A stretch of DNA of 64,000 bases from NCBI RefSeq assembly GCF_016545825.1, contig NC_052616.1:11594001-11658000 (forward strand). The letters are read 5' to 3'. The stretch comes from Eucalyptus grandis. Taxonomy: Eukaryota; Streptophyta; Magnoliopsida; Myrtales; Myrtaceae. The stretch's first letter is position 1; every line of letters starts with the position of its first letter. The notes under the pieces are model-generated. The model saw only the letters and a program-made list of their open reading frames with translations. It searched no databases and had not been told where the DNA came from. Below, piece after piece: positions 59,238 through 64,000 of this stretch. The position numbers were made by a program, and so were the translations under genes.

Positions 59238-60099
59238 CTCACGGTCACTTAAATGATTACGGGAAACTTCAAAACCAATAAAAGAAGAAAACATTATTCT
59301 GCTAGAAATATTACGTAATATTTGTTGCATAGTTGACCGACTACATATTATAGCCAACTAGAAAAAGAAAACATTATTCCACTCGAAATTTCGTGAATGG
59401 ACCTTATTTAGAGAGAGCTGTGATGAGCACCACAATTAGATGGACATAAGTCGTGTGGGAGACGTTTAATGGGAAGAAGCGCGTCCCATGTTCGAAGAAT
59501 GTCTCCACTTACCATTTTCAAACTGCTGTAATTTTAGAGCGGGCCTTCTTATTCCGGAGTAGATGTTGAAAATTAAGAGAGAAACCGACCAACTTCAGAA
59601 GTCGCATTTTTTTGGTCTTTTGTATGCTGGATTGGGGTTTCTGAGAGTGGATTCATGTGATTTTCTTTTTTCTCTGGTGGAATGGATTCATGTGTGATTG
59701 AGGAGCAATGTTCTGGAGAGAGGAACAGAGAATTAGCTGAGAAAACCCTCAAGAAATTATATTCATTTGTCTTTTTCGAGCTGCAACCCTCATGTATAAT
59801 TTTTCTCGACTATGGTTCATGTCATGTTCGCTTTGGACCTTCCGAATTTCCCAATCCCATGTTAAAGCTGAAATTTGGTCAACGTGGGAAGTTGAGAGGT
59901 TATATTCATTTGCCTTTTTCTGAGATGCAACCTTATTGTTTATTTTTGCCGACTATGGTTCATATCATGCTCGCTTTGGACCTTCAAAAGGATAAATCTT
60001 TAGGTTACATGTCAAGTATGCTATTAAGGTCGGGATGTGGTTAGAAAAAAGAAAAATCAAATCAAATCAAATCAAAAAAATCCGCGTTGAAGAACCCAT

Positions 60100-60270
60100 C
60101 CCGATATATACATCTTGCATTTATTAAATCAACTCTCTTAATAAGTTTCCGCGTGAAAGTTCATCCCCATCTATACACCTTGCATTTATCAAATCAACTC
60201 TCTTACTAAGTTTCCATGTGAAAGTTCATCCCCATTTATACACCTTGCATTTATTAAATCAACTCTCTCA
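60100..60270. repeat. Tandem repeats with TATA-like core (B3)
   Basis: About three units with 'cttgcatttat(t/c)aaatcaac' and 'gttcatccccat.tatacac', ending at the truncated actin. Counterparts are in B1 and B2. Confidence 0.7.
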
Positions 60271-60783
60271 CTATGTCTTCGTGTTAACTTTGACAACACT
60301 ATCAGGGACAAATGTTTCAAATATGATCAGTGGCATCTTCTCCCGATTGCTTTTTGGGTTGAGGGTTGCTTAAATAAGGAGCATCGGACGTTCTTCGAGA
60401 GCCCGCGTAGATCAATGTAGAAAGTGTGATGCGAGATCTTTTCCATATTGTCCCAATTGCTGGCAATTCTACTCTCCATAGGGCACTTCAAAGTAAGAAT
60501 GCCCCTTTAGATTGGGCCTCATCTCCAACATAAGCAACCCGTGGCCCATACTAACCATGTCAACGGGGTGCCTCGATCGACAAACCATACTAGGGAAGAC
60601 GACCCTTGGAGCATCATCTCCAACAAAACCAGCCTGTCAAATTCAGGTTATTACGTGAGCACAAATACCACCATGCACTCCAGGAAAGCCCATAGCAATG
60701 GACCGGTGCATCAGTATTCTCACCTTAACCATGCCAAATCCATTATCAACACCAAGAGGCTGAATGTCTTCGGCATCTGCCAT
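60271..60783 (-). pseudogene. Truncated actin gene 5' part, intron retained (B3)
   Basis: Exon 1 (60783-60724) reads MADAEDIQPLGVDN..GMVK. A 90-nt GT-AG intron follows (60723-60634). Exon 2 starts [15 protein letters not shown], the closest of the three copies to normal actin ([10 protein letters not shown]). A one-base loss near 60540 then breaks the frame at the usual [11 protein letters not shown] segment. The stop after LLI and the end of similarity after FETF are as in B1 and B2. Confidence 0.85.
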
Positions 60784-62021
60784 CTCCTTACGCTAATCAA
60801 AGGAAAAACTCTACATGATTAATACAGGTAAATATCAATGTCCAAGTAAGATCCACGTAGGTAAGTTCTAATGGAACCACGATTAAGTTTTATCATAGAA
60901 ATATCTTGGGGATAATACATAGCTGTATAATGAATTGCACTGAACGATCCAACAAAGCTAATTGAATAGAGGTTTTGTGGAGATACCAAGATAAATCAAG
61001 AGATCTAAGCCCAAAACCAAGAACAAAGATACATTTAGTAGCTTTTTAATTTCAGAAAAATTAAAGCCTTAAGGATATATTTTCAATTACGCAGGCTCTA
61101 TCCCTCACTGTCCAATAGAAAAACAATGAAATGCTAAATCCAAATAACACACTGGCCAGGAAAAAAAAAATCTAGAATTTTTGAAGAAATCCTTTAACTA
61201 CCATAATAGTACAGGAAAAAGGATAATAGAGTGACAGGAATCTTAAAGATATTCTTGAATTACGGTCGTCGAGTTCAACAATCATGCTTTCATTGTTGAT
61301 CACGCCTTAACTCGAAACACCACAGCAGCTCGCACACCAACTATGCATCTGTTCATGAAAGGAATCTCCTCTCGATGCCTTGAAACAAATTAAGCTAAAT
61401 CATCCCAATTTCCACTCTTGGTCACGCACAATCCGTTGATTCTGGGAAAGCTCCACGTGCGTTCAACAATCGGCAAACCTTCACCCAGTTCGATTAGGTA
61501 AAATTCAATGGCGAACTGCCTAAATCAGCTCCTAAGCCTCCAAAATTCGACTGTTAACATGGCCGCGCATTGGTCAAAACAGACGAAGGAACGAAATCAA
61601 CTTCAAATTACATAATAAAAAAAATGGTCGCAGTCCGTTCAATTTACCATTTCATTCTCCAATTCAGAATTGAGTGACAAAATCCAAAACAGAAGCAGAG
61701 AGACAAGCTTTAGTTCGAGTTCGAGACACGCCCAACGACATAATCATTTTAGTGTCATCCACGGTAAGAAGAGTTCTAGAGTCTTACGTGTTATATTATT
61801 TAAGATATGTGACAGTATACTATTTATTCGTGTGTTATCTTAGGTTTTCAATTTATTGCAAAGCGAAAGTTAATGGAAAAAATTTTCACAAAAAAAAAAA
61901 GTTAATGGAAAAATATATAGTATATATTTTATAGGCAGCCTTCTTAGAAAAGTGTACATGTCCAACGACCAATTTCTAGAGCAGCAAAAATAAAGACTCA
62001 ACCCAATAGAGCAAACCCAAC

Positions 62022-64000
62022 ATTGATATTCAAACAAAAATGTGAAGCTGAATAAAAGGAAAATAGTCAAACGAAACTTTCACTGAGAATAGGAAGAATT
62101 AAATAAGTCCGCTAGAATTGTATTAATATATATTTGGGATAACTACATTGAAAATTTTTGAACTTGTCAAGAAAGTACAATTACATTTTAAAACTTTTAA
62201 AAAGTGCAATTAAGTCTTAACACTTATCAAGAATGTACAATCAAGTTGTAAAACTTTCCAAAAGTGTAATCAAGTTCTAAAATCATTCACAAAAATGCAA
62301 CCGAGTCATAAAATTTTCAAAAGTGTAGTTAACGAAAGGATTCGATTCAACTAATTTGACAGGTTTTATAAGTCGATTGTATTTTTGAAAGTTTTATACT
62401 TCGATTGCACTTTCGCATTAAGTTTTACGATTTTATTGCACTTTTGAAAATTTTATGACTTGATTATACTTTCACGATAAGTTTTAGGAGCCCCAATATC
62501 TTTATTTCTACATATTTCCATATTCATTTCATATTGTGAGACAAAATTAACGATATTTAAATAATAAAGGAAATAACTTTGGAGTTTTTATAGTACATTT
62601 TCAAGTGGTTAAAGACTTAAGAAAAGGTTTATTTTTTCGTACAACCATCCCAACTGATGATTAGATAATTGTAATAAAATCACCAAACATATCAATCAAC
62701 TCAAACTATAGAAAACATAAGATTGATATTCAAACAAAAATATGAAGCTGCATAAAAGGAAAATACTCGAGACAAAACTTTCAACGAGAGAATAGTAAGA
62801 ATTAAATAATTCTCACCAGGATTGTATTAAAACATATTTGGGATAAGTATGTTGAAAATTTTTAAACTTGTCCAAAAAGTGCAATTACATTTTAAAATTT
62901 TCAAAAAGTGCAATCAAGTCTTAAAATTTATCATTAATGTATACTCAAGTTGTAAAATTTTTCAAAAAGTGTAATCAAGTTTTAAAATTTGTCACAAAAA
63001 TACAATATAGTCATAAAATTTTCAAAAAGTACAGCAAACGAAAGAATTCGATTTGACCAATTTGACAAGCTTCATAATTTGATTGCACTTTTCAAAAATT
63101 TTAGGCTTCGATTGCATTTTCACGGTAAGTTTTAAGACTTAATTGCATTTCTTGTTATGACTCAATTGTATTTTCGCGATGAGTTTTAGGACCCCAATAC
63201 ACTTATTTCTACATATTTTCATAATCATTTCATATTGCGAGACAAAATTAACGATATTTAAATAATGAAAGAAATAACTTTGGAGTTTTTTTAGTACATT
63301 TTCAAGTGGTTAAATTGACTTAAGAAAAGGTTTGTTTTTCATACAACCATTTCGAATGATGCTTAGATAATTGTAATAAAATGATAAAAGCATATCAATA
63401 AACTGAGAATATAGGAAACAAAAGATTGACATTCAAACAAAAATGTGAAGCTGAATAGAAGGAAAATACTCAAACAAAACTTTCGATAGAGAATAGTAAG
63501 AATTAAATAATTCCTGTTGTGATTATATTAATACATATTTGTGATAAGTATATTGAAAATTTTTAAACTTATCAAGAAAGTGCAATTATATTTTAAAATT
63601 TTCAACAAAATGCAATCAAGTTTTAAAACTTGTCACGAATGTATAATCAAATCATAAAACTTTTAAAAAGTATAATCAAATTCTAAAATTGGTCATGAAA
63701 ATGCAATTGAGTCATAAAATTTTCAAAAAGTACAATTAACGAAAGGACTCGATTCGATCAATTTGACAAGCTTATAACTCGATTGCACTTTTTGAAAATT
63801 TTATGTTTCGACCGCACTTTTGCGATAAGTCTTACGACTTAACTGCACTTCTTGAAAGTTTTATGACTCGATTGCACTTTCGCAATAAGTTTTAAGACCC
63901 CCATTACGCTTATTTCTACATATTTTCATACTTATTTCATTTAGTGAGACAATATTAATGAAATTTAAATAATGAAAGAAATAACTTTTGATTTTTTTAT
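62022..64000. repeat. Three ~700-bp tandem units with internal inverted motifs (B3)
   Basis: The landmark 'attga(t/c)attcaaacaaaaa' occurs at 62022, 62722 and 63424, giving periods of 700 and 702 bp. Units correspond one to one with those in B2 (32533-34630), so the array existed before B2 and B3 separated. The third unit runs off the window. Confidence 0.75.

Larger units (their letters stand above)
56554..64000. repeat. Duplicated block B3 (cut by window end)
   Basis: Collinear with B2 from 27292 on, with fewer small deletions than B2. It has the gypsy RT fragment, the small ORF in open form, TATA-like repeats, truncated actin and a three-unit ~700-bp array reaching the window end. It joins the LTR remnant of helicase copy 3 directly. 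Confidence 0.8.

Noticed and set aside
1..64000. tRNA, rRNA or other structured RNA genes
   Set aside because: Read by eye on both strands, I saw no convincing one. A tRNAscan-SE or Infernal run would settle it.

Overview
The window looks like plant nuclear DNA, most likely from a woody eudicot. It has AT-rich intergenic sequence, genes of many short exons with GT-AG introns, plant-type LINEs, a Tat/Ogre-type Ty3/gypsy element, a Ty1/copia fragment and short terminal-inverted-repeat (TIR) elements. The sequence alone does not name the species.

The only full-length conserved genes are three same-strand copies of an eIF4A-III-like DEAD-box RNA helicase, all with the same eight-exon structure. 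Copy 1 (2711-6100, 406 aa) and copy 3 (51164-54856, 409 aa) splice into complete open frames with every helicase motif. Copy 2 (35727-39169) is a pseudogene with frameshifts, stops, a lost splice acceptor and a lost TATA box.

The copies belong to a larger duplicated unit: eIF4A-like gene, 3' flank, an old Ogre LTR remnant, then a non-helicase block of roughly 7-8 kb called block B here. Block B occurs at about 18.0-25.2 kb (B1), 26.5-35.0 kb (B2) and 56.6-64.0 kb (B3, cut by the window edge). Each B carries a decayed Ty3/gypsy reverse-transcriptase fragment (+ strand), a small coiled-coil-like ORF on the minus strand (open only in B3), short TATA-like tandem repeats, a truncated actin gene 5' end on the minus strand that keeps its intron, and in B2 and B3 an array of three ~700-bp AT-rich units built from inverted motifs. 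B1 and B2 adjoin without a helicase gene between them, although a trace of helicase upstream flank lies at 25.0-25.16 kb.

Layout: 0-2.6 kb upstream flank with a TIR element; 2.7-6.1 helicase copy 1; 6.1-7.85 3' flank and LTR remnant; 7.85-16.6 two LINEs fused head to tail on the minus strand; 16.6-18.0 TIR-like element and unclassified repeat; 18.0-25.2 B1; 25.2-26.5 unclassified, LTR-like; 26.5-35.0 B2; 35.0-40.7 flank, pseudogene copy 2 and LTR remnant; 40.7-41.3 copia fragment; 41.3-50.7 a deleted Ogre-like element (minus strand) with one 2.55-kb LTR, ORF1, gag, an integrase tail and a 3' minisatellite; 50.7-56.55 helicase copy 3 and flanks; 56.56-64.0 B3.

The locus is therefore a gene cluster that grew by segmental tandem duplication and was then broken up by transposons. 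No operon-like or multi-gene pathway is visible.
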